Assembly (NCBI GenBank): GCA_019925095.2
Contig: CM034391.1
Span: forward strand, 3,189,051-3,253,050
DNA: 64,000 nucleotides
Origin: Dendrolimus kikuchii
Lineage: Eukaryota > Arthropoda > Insecta > Lepidoptera > Lasiocampidae
Direction of reading: 5' to 3'
Position 1 is the stretch's first letter; each line of letters starts with the position of its first letter. The position numbers and the translations under genes are program-made. Under the pieces are notes generated by a model. The model had not been told where the DNA came from. It searched no databases and was given only the letters and a program-made list of their open reading frames with translations. Below are positions 31,696 through 46,600 of the stretch, piece after piece.

Positions 31696-34600
31696 GTAAC
31701 GGACCCTTTTATGACCCGACCTTAGTACAGATTTGCAGCAAAACACTAACTTTATTATTATAATGAAGTTTGCTGATTTATAAAACACCTATGCTTTAAT
31801 AAAGTTTTAAAAATGTCTTATTATATTTAAGACAGAATATTTTTCAAAATTGTGTTAATTTACAGTTCCTTTAGATGGAACTGATATTACAATATAAGTA
31901 TCTCTTTTATTATAAAAGAAAGACAACTAGCAAACTATACATACAGTTGTAATATTTCATTAGAATAGTAGATACAGTTATGAATATGTTATTATGCGTG
32001 CAGTTTTGAATGGTGATGAGCCATTGATGCATTACTGTGTATATCTGTATGGTCAATATGTTCCGGTCTTATCTGTGTTGTATACTATCAATGAAACACT
32101 TTCCATTCATAAATCTATATAACATTTTTAATCTCTCTCTCCACAGTTACATACAAATTACATTTCAAGTAATTCATGGAGAAATATAGTCGAAATGCCT
32201 GCAAAATCTTTTGTATAAGATTTATATCTTTTATATTGTGTTTTATGTATGTTGTATTTCTTATTTGTACAATATTATATACTTGATATAATAATTAAAT
32301 ACATTTTTTTCAATGCAAAAGTTATGCGTTGAAAGAAAATTGTTGTACGTTCAAAATACTTTGATTTTGCATGGATTATATTAGTTGAGTGTCTGGTTAC
32401 ATTTTGTTCTAATATACACAATTGACGGCCACTGTGATTGAATGTGCTAAGCCTTTGTGTACCTAGCTCAATGAACAGCAAAAGTTCCCAATTCTATACC
32501 TGGCATGATAAATTTCGTAAAACAACAGTCTGTTATTTACTATGATCTGGGTGTCTGGGATTTGCCACAGATTAGTCCCTATTATATTACCCATAAGACA
32601 AGTGTGAAATTGTTATTAATTGAGAATCACTTTAATATAGACAGATAATGTATCTATATATACACTAATAAGTGCTATTTCTTACTAACATTATTTTTAA
32701 GCTATTAATAAATAAGGCACATTTGGCCCCAGGCAATAACTATAATATTATTTCCAGGTGAAGGCCAGTACAAAGAATATTTCACTTTTTCAACTTTATG
32801 CAATAGTTATCTCAGTTTACTTTAAATTATTCTAACTGAAAGCTAGTGAATTAGGTAGACTAACAGTTAGACCTTATGACTACAGAGGCTAATTATCCTT
32901 TTTGTTAACAGTTCTTGTGCTTGCGGAACATAAAAGTGTTTCTCCGTACATGTCATGAGGTTTTTGAGCTACGAGAAACTGACCTATTTGATCCTTCAAT
33001 GCTGTTTGACTTGTCCAACTTTCATCGGGTGTTGAGCACATTGGCCAAACTTAGCCAGTGTCCAAAAGCACTTGCTAATAATATTAAGTAAGTATCCTTT
33101 GAGTTTAAAATTTCTTGCTGTTATTGACAGACCAATGTTTCCTATGTGCTAAAAGAATATTGAAGTGAAACTCCTATATAGATGGGGGTATTAGGATTTT
33201 TATGGCTATGTGCAGGGGTGACATAATTTTACAGTAGACATGGTGAAAGTAGGCATAATTTTAGAGTAGACTATTGATGTTTCTTTTGGTTCCAGATCAA
33301 ATTCAGTTTTTTTGTTTGATAAAGTAAAATATGTTTAAGTAAAAAATGCATTCATTAAACCTAACCAAATCATAATTTGCAGTAAAGTAAACCTGCGAAA
33401 AATCTAAATGTGTACTGGGACACATAGTAAAAGTGAAGCTTTACCTCACAAGCGGAAAAACGAATGGCAACGGACAAGTGGCAAAATGAATCACAACAAA
33501 ATTTAACTTGAAGTTTTATGGGCACATTGTTAATGTACTTGTTCAATTTGAAAACCTGCCTGTAAAACTTCAAGTTAAAATTTTGTTGCAATTCGTTTTG
33601 CCACTTGTCCGTTGAAGTTTCACTTCTACTATGTGTCCCAACACATATTTCGATTTTTTGAAGCTGCCAAATGTGATAATATTCTAAGGTCTGTTTCAAA
33701 TAGGATGATATAGGAGAATTATTTAAATAGAGAAAAATCTTGATATTAAACATGACATTATTAAATATATCTTTGTATAATAAAAATTAATATTGGTTTC
33801 TAGGTAAGTTCACGATAACACTACAAATTATGATTTATGAATTTGTCAGCCATACTGCCCTATTTGAAATAGACTTTATACTGATTATTAATGAATATTA
33901 GGTTTTTTTTATTATATATAAAAAAAAAGATTTATTAGTATACAAATTGCAATATTTAATTATACTACATTTATGATTGTATAATATAATATTAAAAAAG
34001 AGCTGTGTCCATTGGTGGATGATTGGTTGTGTACAGAAATATGACTTAATTATTAAAGGTTAACATTTTTTCAGGCCATTCTCAGCGCTCAGAACACAAT
34101 CTGAAGAAGACATTTACAAAGATCTGCAATCTGTGTAAGTACTTTAATAAAGTTTTTTAAATTTCTATTTACCTTTATATAAAATATAAGAAAAACAATC
34201 TTAAAACTTGTAATTGTAAAAGGATTCTATTGCATGTATATCATTTATATTCTCAGAAATTCAATTGTTTTGTAATTTTGCTTATGATTTGAAATATAAA
34301 TCTCAAGATATCAAATTGATCAAAAACATAGTTTGCTAATGCATATGATTGTTTTAATTATTTCTGCATTGATGTTAAAGACTATTAGTGAGCAAGAAAT
34401 AATCATTCTGATTGTGCAGATAATGAACTTTCATGAAAGGTTTTTTGTCATTGGATAAGGGTAGTAAGCATACAGTTATATTTCATCACATGGTTTGAAT
34501 ATTATAATGAGTTATTTATTACTAGCGGTCTCTGTAGACATTGTCCTACCCTGAAAAAATAAAATCTAGAACCCGATTACAACGCCACCTACCGGGTCTA

Positions 34601-37600
34601 TTTGTGAATCTAAACCATCCCAGGACACACTTGAACAGATAAAATTTCATCAAAATCGTGGAACCCAATTCCAGCATCAAGTATTTTGTTTAGATTGATG
34701 GGTTACATTGTTGAAGTTTTAGTAGGGATCCCTAATGTTCTCTAGTAATAGATATAACCTATATTATTCAAGGATTATGTAGCATTCTAATGGTGAAAGT
34801 ATTTTTGAAAGTTGTCTTGTAGTTTTTGAGTTACTTTGTTACAAAAATACAATTCTTTCCTCTTTATAATATAAGTATAGATTTGAGATTATATCTAACA
34901 TTGCTGCTAGTTTAAAATTTTACATTTCGAAATCAGCAGTTTGATTTTGACAGCCCTCTTGTGATTGTTAGCTCATCGATAAATTTAATATTTGTATAAT
35001 ATTGGAAAAGAGTTACAGTAATTAAAAACTTGGGTGAATTTTAGTGATGCAACTAATACCCGATAATTGCAGGGTTTCTATATCTTGTCTTACTACTAAT
35101 TAAAATGTTAACATAAGCAACATACAAGTAATGTCAAATTTCTATCAATGATAAGGTAAGAGAATGCATAGTAAGATATAGAGACCCGATAAGTGTTAAT
35201 GCAATAGAATAAAGTGTACTTTTTAAAAACAACACTAATAACTTGTAGTAGCACAAGCATGTCGCTCGAACAACCGGTATATATGGGAGAAAGTCCAGTG
35301 TACCAAGCGCCAGCTGAAGTTCCTTGGGTACAGTTCACGATACCGAACGCGACGTGCGAAGACCGCGTCGAAGAGATATACGAAGACCTATGCTACGTCA
35401 AATTCACGTCGGCAACGCCCGAGGTGGCGATTTTTCAAACTAACGCGTTCGGTACAGTCGGTGGTAGAGGTCTTTGAACACTCCATTTAAAATGGATGAA
35501 GTTACATACATACATACATAACTTCACGCCAGTTCCCTTGCGGGGTAGGCACGAACAACAGAGCGCCATTTAGGCCTATTCTTACACACCTCACTTGCTT
35601 CTTTGACATTCATAACTCTTGTCATGCACGCTCGTCTGTTCTTAAGGCTCCTGACATGGATGAAGTTGATTATTAATTTCGCGACTGTTAGCCATAACTA
35701 AGACTACTACGTTTTATCGTTGCGTAATACATATTATAATAATTGGCGGTTGAAAATATGTAATTTTCTTGTTAGGAATGTTGTTCAATCTGTTTTCCCA
35801 ATTCACTTTTAACACACCAAAAACATATCCACTCAGCTTAGATGAGAATGTTGAGATGGATGTCTGGTGTTATAGGATAAGGTGAGAAATGAGTGCATAA
35901 GTGTTTATTATTTAATGTTGAACTATATTTTTCAAGTCACGGTACCGCCGTATCTTGTTCAAACTACAATGCACATTCTTGATACATACATACATAAAAC
36001 TTCTAAGAGCACTAATTAGAAATAATGATTTGTTTCTGTTCAAAGACTTCTGTTACCGACTATACTTTCTTGATTGACAAACGTGCGTGTTTTCGCTCGA
36101 AACTATTTGAGAGTCATAAAAGCAAAGATATGCTGTTTTCTGCGTATAAAGTGAAAATCCGTGATATGGTGAAAAACACGTGCTTAACGGTCAATATTTT
36201 ACGATAGTGCTGTTCTTTATTTGAAATTTTTGAAAAACTTAGCAACATTCGTTACAACATTTTTATGGCTGTGCCGTAAATGTGTTTTATACAAATCCAA
36301 ATATTTATTACACAGCCTTTTAAAAAAAAAAAAATATCACAGAGCACAGACAGAGACAAACACAGAGTTTTTATCCTAACTTTATTTATAACGTAAGTCA
36401 ACCTCGCGTTAAGAGAACCAAGCGCTTCACTTCATCTTTTCCGGTGCGCTCTGCCAAAGAGTGGAATAATTTGCCGGAGTCTGCTTTTCACGACAAATAA
36501 AATCTTGAAGTCTTCAAGTCATAAGTGAATAAGTATCTTCTAGGTATGCTCCATCCTAGACTGCGTCTTCACTCAACATCATGTGAGACAATACAAACCT
36601 ATACATCCATAAAAAAGACTTTCCGAAAAATTGTTGTCAAGATTTTTGTAATCACTTTTTTATCGCTACTTATTCAGAAATATATTTTTTATGTCTTGAA
36701 TATTCATATTCAACTTCTCTTTCTTGTACTTTTCTATATAAATTTGAAAAGAGAGAAACTCGCCAGTGATGAAATGCCGTTCATAAAAAGTAACCCTGAG
36801 CAATAATTATATTATTTCGAGAAATGAAAAGTAAATTCCGGCCGATCTCAAGGGACATAAAAGTTAATTAATTCCTCCCCACCCACTCGCGAAAAGCCTG
36901 CTATTTTTAAAACGTATACCAATTATATATCGGAACTATTTTCTCGTGGTAGATATAAATCTTGAATTGTAGAAAAACAATCAGACGCGAGGTATTCGTA
37001 CCTAACGCACTCGCGTTTCTAGTGACGTAATAAAGTTCGAATCCTGGCCGCGAAGAATGTTCTACTTGAGTAGCTATCTATCATGGAAAGTGTCAACTTT
37101 TAATTACTATTTGCATGCCTGAAAGGGCAAAAACATGTGAAACATAAAATAACATATTCTCATCTAATATTTTTGCTAGCCATTTTTTTAAGCAAATAAA
37201 TGATTTGATTTTACTTTGTGCTTACCGTCGCTTATAAAAGTTTCCAACAGCAATGGCGCAGCCATCACGTGGCCAGCCTTTCTCAAGGTAGATAGGGGGT
37301 TGATATACGTGGATAAGTCGTGGTAGCGTAATGGCTAGCGCACGCGTCTCAAGCTTCAAGGGCGCGGGTTCGATCCTGGCCGGAACGCATGCACCACTTA
37401 GGCAATTTTCTGACCTAACATGCAATATTATTACAATTACCACGTGCTAATAACGGTGAAGGAAAACATAGTGATGCAACCTGCATATCGAGGTACGGAT
37501 GTGGCAAACCTGCCATGCCGCCTTGGACAAGCGTGGCGGGTATACTGTCCGTTCCCCCTATAGTGGGAGGCCCGAGCCCAGCAGTGGAACAGTTATGGGC

Positions 37601-40600
37601 TGTTATTATAATATATTATATATAGGAGGATCACACGAGAGGAGATGGGATATGAGATTGAAATAGAGGGGTAGGATAGGGGGAAAGGGAGAAAGTGGGT
37701 CATCGGAACTCTTACTAATCGCGCGAAACACCATTAGCTCAGGGCTAATCGTTTCACGCCGATATTCGGTGAAAGCGTGATATCATACCGATCGAGCCGC
37801 AATGTAATCAAAACGGCCCTAGCGGAAGACCAGCTCTGGTCGAGTCAACCAGCATCATCCTAAGTTAGGACCGATTTAGAACTTCATGTCCTAGTTGTAT
37901 TTTCTTATTTATAAGTATGTTTTGGTTTGTATATAGTTCTAAATAAATCTTTTTTTCTTTCTTTCAAAATAATAATTCCAGCATGGCGCTACCGCGGATA
38001 ATTTTTGGTTTATATTTGTATGTAATCTGTTATTATCGTTTTGATAAATCAAATTTAAAGGTAAAATTGCTTTATGATTTAATCGGTCTTTAAGCTTTCT
38101 TTTTAATCAATTCATAGACAAACAAAACGAATGCAATTCAAAAAGAACAAACAGAAAAGTGACCCATTTGACTTGACACAATCAATTTGATTCACTACCG
38201 GTACTAAATTTACGGAAGTGCGCATATCTAGAAGATTATGATGTAATGATTTCTTGAAAGCGATATAGACGGAGATGCATTAGTTTCGGTCTTTTATTCC
38301 ATTGATAATACTCTACGATAAGTTGAAGTGAATACAAGGAATAACTGTATTACTTTTTATTTATTTACACTTATGTATATTTTGATGACCATGCTTGAAC
38401 TCAACGCGAATATTGTCCAATTAATAAAAAAATAAACCGACTTAATTGTACTTCTGCCATTGTTCGTGTATCTTACCTGAATAAACGCTGAAAGTTATAT
38501 CAAAATAAGATTTTATAATTAATAAATGAAAGCGACGTTGCTTTGTTTACTTAACAATACTGCGGTATTTCCTATTTGCAAAGTTCTTGAGAGAAAAATT
38601 TTTCAACACCGGCTTTAGTTGCACAACGTTATTTGCTTATTTTATACCTTTTTTATTGTTTGAGGAACGTATTTGCGCAACCCCTTGGACTCCGGGGGTG
38701 ATTAATAAAGAATGTAGGACTACTGGGGGCCGGCTCTGCACACACATTCCCTATGGAGGAGTTGTGAAATGCCGACCGCCACTGCCAGACTACCCACTAA
38801 TCGCCGGTTCCTATATCTGCAATTCATTCGCATGCTTTATCATCGGTTGAATTTGACATTACTTGTATTGAACATATATATAACATATCTTATCCGTGCA
38901 GGAACGGAGAAAGAATACAATTTCCTGCGGCCGGGCGGCCTGTCGTAAGAGGCGACTTAACAACCCACAGCCAGGTGGTAGGGCATTTGCCCGACTGGAT
39001 GGCTACCACCCCTGGTCTAAAGTATGTCGCCATAACAACCTTGAGTTTTGTTCCGGCATTAGTGACCAGGTTCCAGTTTCCCTTAAGAGAGCAGCAGCGC
39101 ATTTGTAGCAACTTTGGTGTTGCAAATGTCCATAGGCGATGGTAACCGCTTTCCATCAAGTGGGCCGTCCGCCTGTCTGCTGATCTCCTGCAATAAAAAA
39201 AAAAAAAATTATTGCTGAAGGACAGCAGACAGGCTGACGGTCCAACTGTGATGGAAAGTGTTTACCGTCGCCTATGGACATTAGCAGTACCAGATGTGCT
39301 GCCAATGTGCTTCCGGCCTCGAAGAAAAAACTGGAACCTAGTCACCCATGCCGGAACACAATTCAAAGTTATGCCATCCAGACGAGCAAATACCCTACCA
39401 CCTGCATGTGGGCTGTTTTGTCGCCTCTTACGACAGGCCGCTCGGCCGCAGGAATTAATCTTTGTCCGTTCCTGCACGGAGAAAGTAAGGTGTAGTAAGG
39501 GAAATAAACGGTTTATAAAATATAGGAACCGACCATAAACCTACCAGCATCCCTCCGCGTCTGGTGAGTCGCCACAAGACCAAACCATAGGTACTTCCTA
39601 GCGACGTTTATTCAATAAGTCGATTAAAGGTGTTCATGACTTCTGTCATTTGTGAAACCAAAGCGTACTCTGGAAACAGCTAATGCCAAATAACAGGACT
39701 ATAGTATTAAGTCCATTTATGCTTAGTAATTTTTGTGCCGCGGTATTAGGGACGAAAGCCAGCGTTGGTTAGTACGTAGGGGAAGACTGAATAGAGAAGC
39801 AATTTGGATGGACTCAATTAAGACAGAGTACTACAGCTCCACTATGTTAAATTACAGTTCAAAAACGTTTATTTCTATCATTAATCACTAAAGCTTACCA
39901 AAACTCATCTAATAGTAGAATTGCGTCGATTTCAATTATTCAAGACCTTTTAAGCTTGTCCCATTAAGGGTTTTACAAACCAATATTAATGATGTAAATG
40001 ACAACACACAAGTTCTCCCGCAATTAGCAACTTTTTTTACTTATGTCATTTCTTTACTAATACACTGCGAGTTGGTACGTCAGCGGGGAGATCAGTAACG
40101 AGAGGGCTCGGGGTCTGTAAGGTAGTCAACTCCGAAGTAGTTTCATATTCTGCCACCCCAAGGTCAATATAGTACGAGCAAAAGTTATATGCGCCCTTGA
40201 AGTTCGTGCATGTTATTGCGCAGAATACAGTTAGAAGGTTAACGACCTGGTGCGTAGAGTTAAAGAGGAGAGGGTTGCGCTATCGCCTGGCTGTAATCTC
40301 GATTCGAATAGCATTTCCGCAGTACACAGGTGAAATAAACGTTAACACTTGGCAGCACTTTTGTTTTGCGCACCGCTGTCGAGTGGAATAATTAGCCGGA
40401 GTCTGTGTTGCCCGATTCATATAAACCAGTGGTCTTCAAGTCACGAGTGTATAGATCTCTACTAGGTTAGTGTGCTCCATCATAGATCGCATTGTCACTT
40501 AATATCAGGTGCGATATCTATCAAACGCGAACGTATACCATGATGAAAAAGCATTTGCGCAGACTCGCGGAGCTAACATCTTTTGAGACGCATTTAACTT

Positions 40601-43600
40601 TTGCGCGTATAATAGTATAGTCGTAGTTTCCTAATTTTTGAATGAGAATTGAAAGAACCTCACCAGCTAACAAATACATGAGTATTGTATTAAATAATTG
40701 AAAAGAATTCATAAAAGCTACTTCTAAGAGTCTGTATTCTGTTTAGCATTGACCGAGGATAAATATCTCAATTATACCAAAGCTCTCAACTAGACACAGT
40801 ATACGTTTGTTATATTCCCAGAAAGATTCTGTTTACAATTAATATTTGAGATATGCGCATTTGTGTGGTTCCCTTGTTTTAAGAAAGATAAAAATAGATG
40901 CATCCTTCTGCATAGTTTCACAGAATATTAGTATTGAAGTCTGGTTTGGAGAGCGTTACTCGATTATAGGTACCTTTAGGCAATTCGGAAATTCTGTTTT
41001 TTTTTATTAACAGTGGACTCGTTATCATTGAATTTTTAATATAGTCGTTTATGCATTGCTGCACTCGTTTCTATTAAAACGCGAAAGGTCCTATCCATCA
41101 CTGCATCTTTTATCGCCTAATATAATAATAGCCCATAAACGTCTCACTGTTGGGCTCGCGCCTCTTACTATAGGACAACGCACAGTGTACCCGCCACGCT
41201 TGTCCTAAGCGGCTTGGCAGATTTGACACATCGGTTATCTCGATGTGCAGGTTTCATCACGATGTTTTCCTTCACAGTTGTTAGCACGTGGTAATTGTAA
41301 CAATATGCACATCAGTCGGAAAACTGCCCTTAGCGTTTGGGACGCGTGTGCTAGCTATTATGCTACCACGATTTCATTAAATAGAAATTCATTTTACTGC
41401 AGCACTTAAGAGTTCGATAATGGATAATAGCGAAATCGCCGTGAAGGGAGTATAAAACTAAACGAAGAATTTTGTACTCTCGATGATTACTTAATTAATT
41501 TACCTTTAAACTTAGATTATAATTACAGAAATCTTAATTGCTACGGGATAATGTTTGAAGCCTATATTTGGAACATGTTTATGAGATGCATCTCCTATGG
41601 TAATAGATGTTTTAATATTGACAGATTTTCTGACGTACAAGGACTGCTCAAAGTTTGTAACCTTACTGCAATAAATTAATCCAAGTACATTACGTAACAG
41701 CCGGTTTCACGCACTGGCTATCTTGATATGCCGGTTTCTTCGTGGTGTTTTCTTTTACGTCAGTAAGTTGTAATTGTTACAATGTGCACGTCAGATCAGA
41801 TTTAGTGCATAAGCGGTGACTGCTTCCCGGCCATGATTCGAACCCACGACATTGAAATGGGCGGATGGAAACCACTAAGCTACCATGATCTTCTGAGGGC
41901 GACGTTTTCTACAATAAAAATCTTATTATTTGATCAAAGATGACTAACTGTCTCCTTCTATGAACTAATTGATATTAATTGTTCCACGTAACAGCTAAGA
42001 TAATTTATATTAAAAGTGATATGATAAAGAACAGCACCGTAATGTACCGAACGCAAGTGCAATTTTCTATATTTATATTCCTTTGACGTTGTAGAGTGTA
42101 GATTATATAGTTTTAAAGATATTAGCATGAGTTATCGTTTGCTTTGAGTGGTTTTAGGTGTGGCTGTTTATATAAACATATGTATATTATTTTATGTACA
42201 CAAAGGGCAATAGATATCATAGTATAGGTGCTAATTAGAACTTATTCAAATCTATAGATTACTTTTTTTTTATACAGGGGAAATCCGTTTGAGGACCGTT
42301 AAGATGTGAGATGCTATTGCCACGCCACGGTTAGGGATACCCACTAAAACCCCTGTCCGATCCCGAGCGTCCTTTGTCCGGGCTGTGGGTTCGCTCGCGC
42401 ATTCACCACCAGCCCGGACGGACGGCGGCCGGCCCCTTTGCGGGCAGGCCTCACCATTTGATAGCCGGAGATCTGGGTCTCTTCGGCTCCTCTACGTCAC
42501 CACGAGGTGAGAGGGGGCGCGCGTCCCTCCTCTCCGGCCTTTATGTGCGGGCGGGTCCGGTTTCTCCGCCGGCCGCCCGCACGGCCGTAGGTCTACGGCG
42601 GCTGGAGGTCGTCATGGACGACCCTCCGACACCGCCGCCGGCTCTGGTGGGAGGGGAGCGTGGCGGATTGCTCTCTCCCCCGCTCCGCCGCCTCCTTTGC
42701 AGACATGACGGTTTCGCAGAAGGAGGCGGCTGCGTCCCACGCGTCGGCGCTCCCGACCATGGCCTTTACCACGGCCGGGAGGTACAAATCCGCCCCGACG
42801 GCCGCGACGAGATCACGACGCTGCTCTTCCCACACCTGGAGGGTGTGCAGCGCCGTGTCTTCGTCGCTGCCGACGCAAAATCTATAGATTCCTATAATAA
42901 CAAAAATTAACTAAAAACAACCCTAAAGTCTTTTTAAGGTATTATTATAATCATACTTAACAGTATATTATATTTTATTATTATCATTAATATATTGTTG
43001 CTGCACGCCAACAAATTATTTTTAATAAGATCTTGTCCATCCAAAGGTTGCCTGGAAGAGATTGCTTTAAGCAATAAGGCCGCCCATTCTACTACCTTAT
43101 AATAAATAATGTTAGGCAATAAAGTGTGTCAATTTTCGTATGTTGGCCTACAATAAAGAGTATTGTTGTTGTCGTGAGAATTTCAAGAGTGATCTTTTAC
43201 TGTACAGTTTTATTTTCAAAAAATCATTTAAATTTATAAAACACTGTTTAAAATGACCAATCATGTGTTTGTATTCAAAATCTCAACTGTTTAGTGAAAT
43301 ATGCCTTTTCGAATTGCAACAATTTGGCCGAGGCATTTGCTTGAATATTACTCTAAAACTTGAAATTTCGTGAACGCTTGACACTAGTCACATACACATG
43401 TGCTATATGCATTAATTATGCAGAGGCATATTTATATAGAATAAGAAGACAACACTAGCTCAGCTGTTTATCCCAGCAAATTTTAATAGCCTCGAGAAAC
43501 AATAATTTATTTATAAAGATGAGCTCTACCTGAGTTAGTGTAGCCATGCTGGGATCATTGTCTTGATTACAGCCTGCTGGGTCGGATAGATTAATGTGAT

Positions 43601-46600
43601 ACCACGCTCTCACAGAATTTCGGCGTGATTATTCCGTCCTAAACCTAGCAACGCGTTGGCTTCGCTCCTGGTGTTGCCAACGTCTATAGACGATAGGACC
43701 GTCAGTAGGGTTGCCACCTTTTTTGAAGTGAAATATAGTATAATAATAAAACTACGTTTTAACGGTTTTAAGCGCGGTAATTTTATTTGATTTTGGTTTT
43801 TCCGACGTTTCGGCCACTTTTCAGTGGCCGTGATCACGGAAGACAAAGATGTCAAGTGTCAACGAGTATTGTTAAAGTTTTATTTATAACGTCGGAAAAA
43901 CCAAAATCAAATAAAATTACCGCGCTTAAAACCGTTAAAACGTAGTTTTATTATGTATACAAGTCGCGAAAACTTAAGAAAATATTACGTGAAATATAGT
44001 ATTTTTGTTTTTTAACCGTAAACATATATAGTACTTTTGGGAAAGTTAGGGGAAAAATAGTACACATTTATTTTTCATTAATTATTTAATAGTTTATTTA
44101 TTTCATTAATTAATTTTTCATGTGTATTTGTTATTATTTTTTACTTTAGCCAGTAAAGTTCTATTATTTTATAATAATTATAAGAATCTTAACAAAAAGC
44201 GCGTCACTTGAATTATCGATGAAAATGTAATACATTTCGTACTATTTTATTTTTCTGTAATATATTGTACAATTGGCTAAAGTATGGTAGTCGGCCAGCT
44301 TCACAATAAAAAAAACACTGCTTGTATAACAAGTGGTCTAAGGTTGTCTAATGGAAAGTATAGCATTTTCGGCAGACCGTGTGTATTGGGTACAAATTGA
44401 ACTGTGAATTATATATCTCTCTATCACATGCATTACAGATAAAAAGCCAAATTTTAACACCTATGTTGCTTACATTTAATTAAAAAAAATATTTTTACGA
44501 ATTTTTGAATAAATAACATGCTGAACAATGAACAATTCCTTATTTTATTGATAAGAATAATTTAAGTTTAGAGGTCGCGATACGTGCTGTTCATTACTAG
44601 ACCCTTCTAAAAATACACTGAAACCTGCGTACAACGACCACGTTTAGAACGATTTTCCGCAAAATATACCAATTATTTGTCTCTGGGTATTTCCTTGCAT
44701 TTGACGGGTTTCTGCTAAATTACGTACATAAATATAATGAACAAAGTTTTGAGGTGAGTTTTACTTTATTTTTAATGAAACTTCTTTTTCTTTATTATCT
44801 TATAAAAAAATGCATTTTCGCAAGTTATCGCGACACATAATAAAACTATGTTTTAATGTAGTTTTATTATTTGTTTTCTATTTTACCTCCCACCCATTTT
44901 AATATTATATAATATATTATAAAGTTATTATTTAAGCTAGGTTTGTCGCTGAAGAGTTTCTTGTGCCGCTTCTCTTCAACCCACAACATGTTGTAAAATG
45001 GTAAATTAGATTAGGTTTCCATAAAGTAAATAATAACCATAAACAAAAATTAACGCTAAATGATTAAAATTAAAAAATGTGTGTGTGTGCAGTTCACACG
45101 TAGTAGACGTGAAACTTGAGTAGAAAAGTAGCCTACGAGAGAATAAGATTAATATAGAAGATTAGGATAATTATAAGGTTTATTATTTTTTAATATATAT
45201 ACCAAGCTCAAAATTTACTTTAGATTTTAATGCAAAATATTACATATTTAAGATACAATATTCAATCTAAATTACGCTTTAAATCATTAGTATAAAGTTC
45301 AAAATTCAATGCACAATTTTCTTTGACCTACGTATAAAGGAATATCATCAGCCTTTATTATATACAGATAGAGCTAAAATTAATTGAAATCTTTTAAGTG
45401 TTATTTAAATTTATGTGTTTATCTCTTTTTAGTGTAGCTTTTTTTCGTTTCATCTAGTTTCAAATAGCAACGATTCTATAGAAGTTTTCAACAAGTTCGC
45501 AGTAGGCTAAATAAAACTTTTAACATTACTCATTGGCACCTGACATCATTGTCTTCGGTGATCACGGCTACTGAAAAGTGGCTGAAACGTCAGAATAAAT
45601 AAACAATCAAAATACCGCCCTTAAACCCGTTTAACCCTTAAGGCAATTATATATACTTATCGATATAGCAAAAAGCCGCAAGACTAACACTATCACTATC
45701 TCGTAATATACCAATAAAATATACCCATTTCATACAAATGATACAACTCCTATATAAACAGAGTGAGACAACAACACAATTAACGATCACGTGCACAAAC
45801 GCGATCTGCACTCTCATCGCGGACACATATGTGCTAATAGTGAGCTAAAGTGTTAAACGTAGTTTTATTGTTATAATAAATTTTTGGTCGATGCTTCAGC
45901 TCCCATAAATATAAATGTTAGGCACAATCTCGTATTTGTAAAAACAGTGCCATTTCCTGTCTCTTAATCTGCGTCGGTTATCTCTCGTTTTATAGTTTTT
46001 ACTGGCCGTGTTTTGATACGACAAAAGTTGCGTTCTCGTAAAATTAAAATGTTGTCTATGATATTAAATAAGTTAATGGAGTAAGAAGCAATTACAAGGT
46101 TTTAGCTTTCGAGTTGTTCACCAGTTTCTAGGAATAAATTGCGTACATACACAATAATGTGTGTTGGTACATAATGATGTTACAGCAATAAGTTGATATT
46201 AAAAATTTTAATCAAACATTTATGAAGAGACGAGTTTATTTGTTTTTTTTTGTCCGAAATTCATTGCGATAGTTTTAATTTTGTTTGCTAGTTATTTTAA
46301 AATGCATGTGGTAAGGGATAGGGATATAAACTCACTTATATTGAAATCAGGGCTTAAGAACGTTATCAATTAAGTTTAAAAATATAGGTAACTAGCTGTG
46401 CCCGCGACGTCGTCCGCGTGGAATTTGTTTTCAAAACGCCCCGATTTTGAAACATTCTTCATTGGTGCTCCGCTATTGGTCTAGCGTGATGATATATAGC
46501 CTATAGCCTTCCTCGATAAATGGGCTATCTAACACTGAAAGAATTTTTCAAATCGGACCAGTAGTTCCTGAGATTAGCGCGTTCAATCAAATAAAAAAGC

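Noticed and set aside
37320..37382. Candidate tRNA gene
   Set aside because: A and B boxes are present but no acceptor stem pairs, and the sequence continues into a SINE body found in several copies. Same for 52185, 58895 and 59473.
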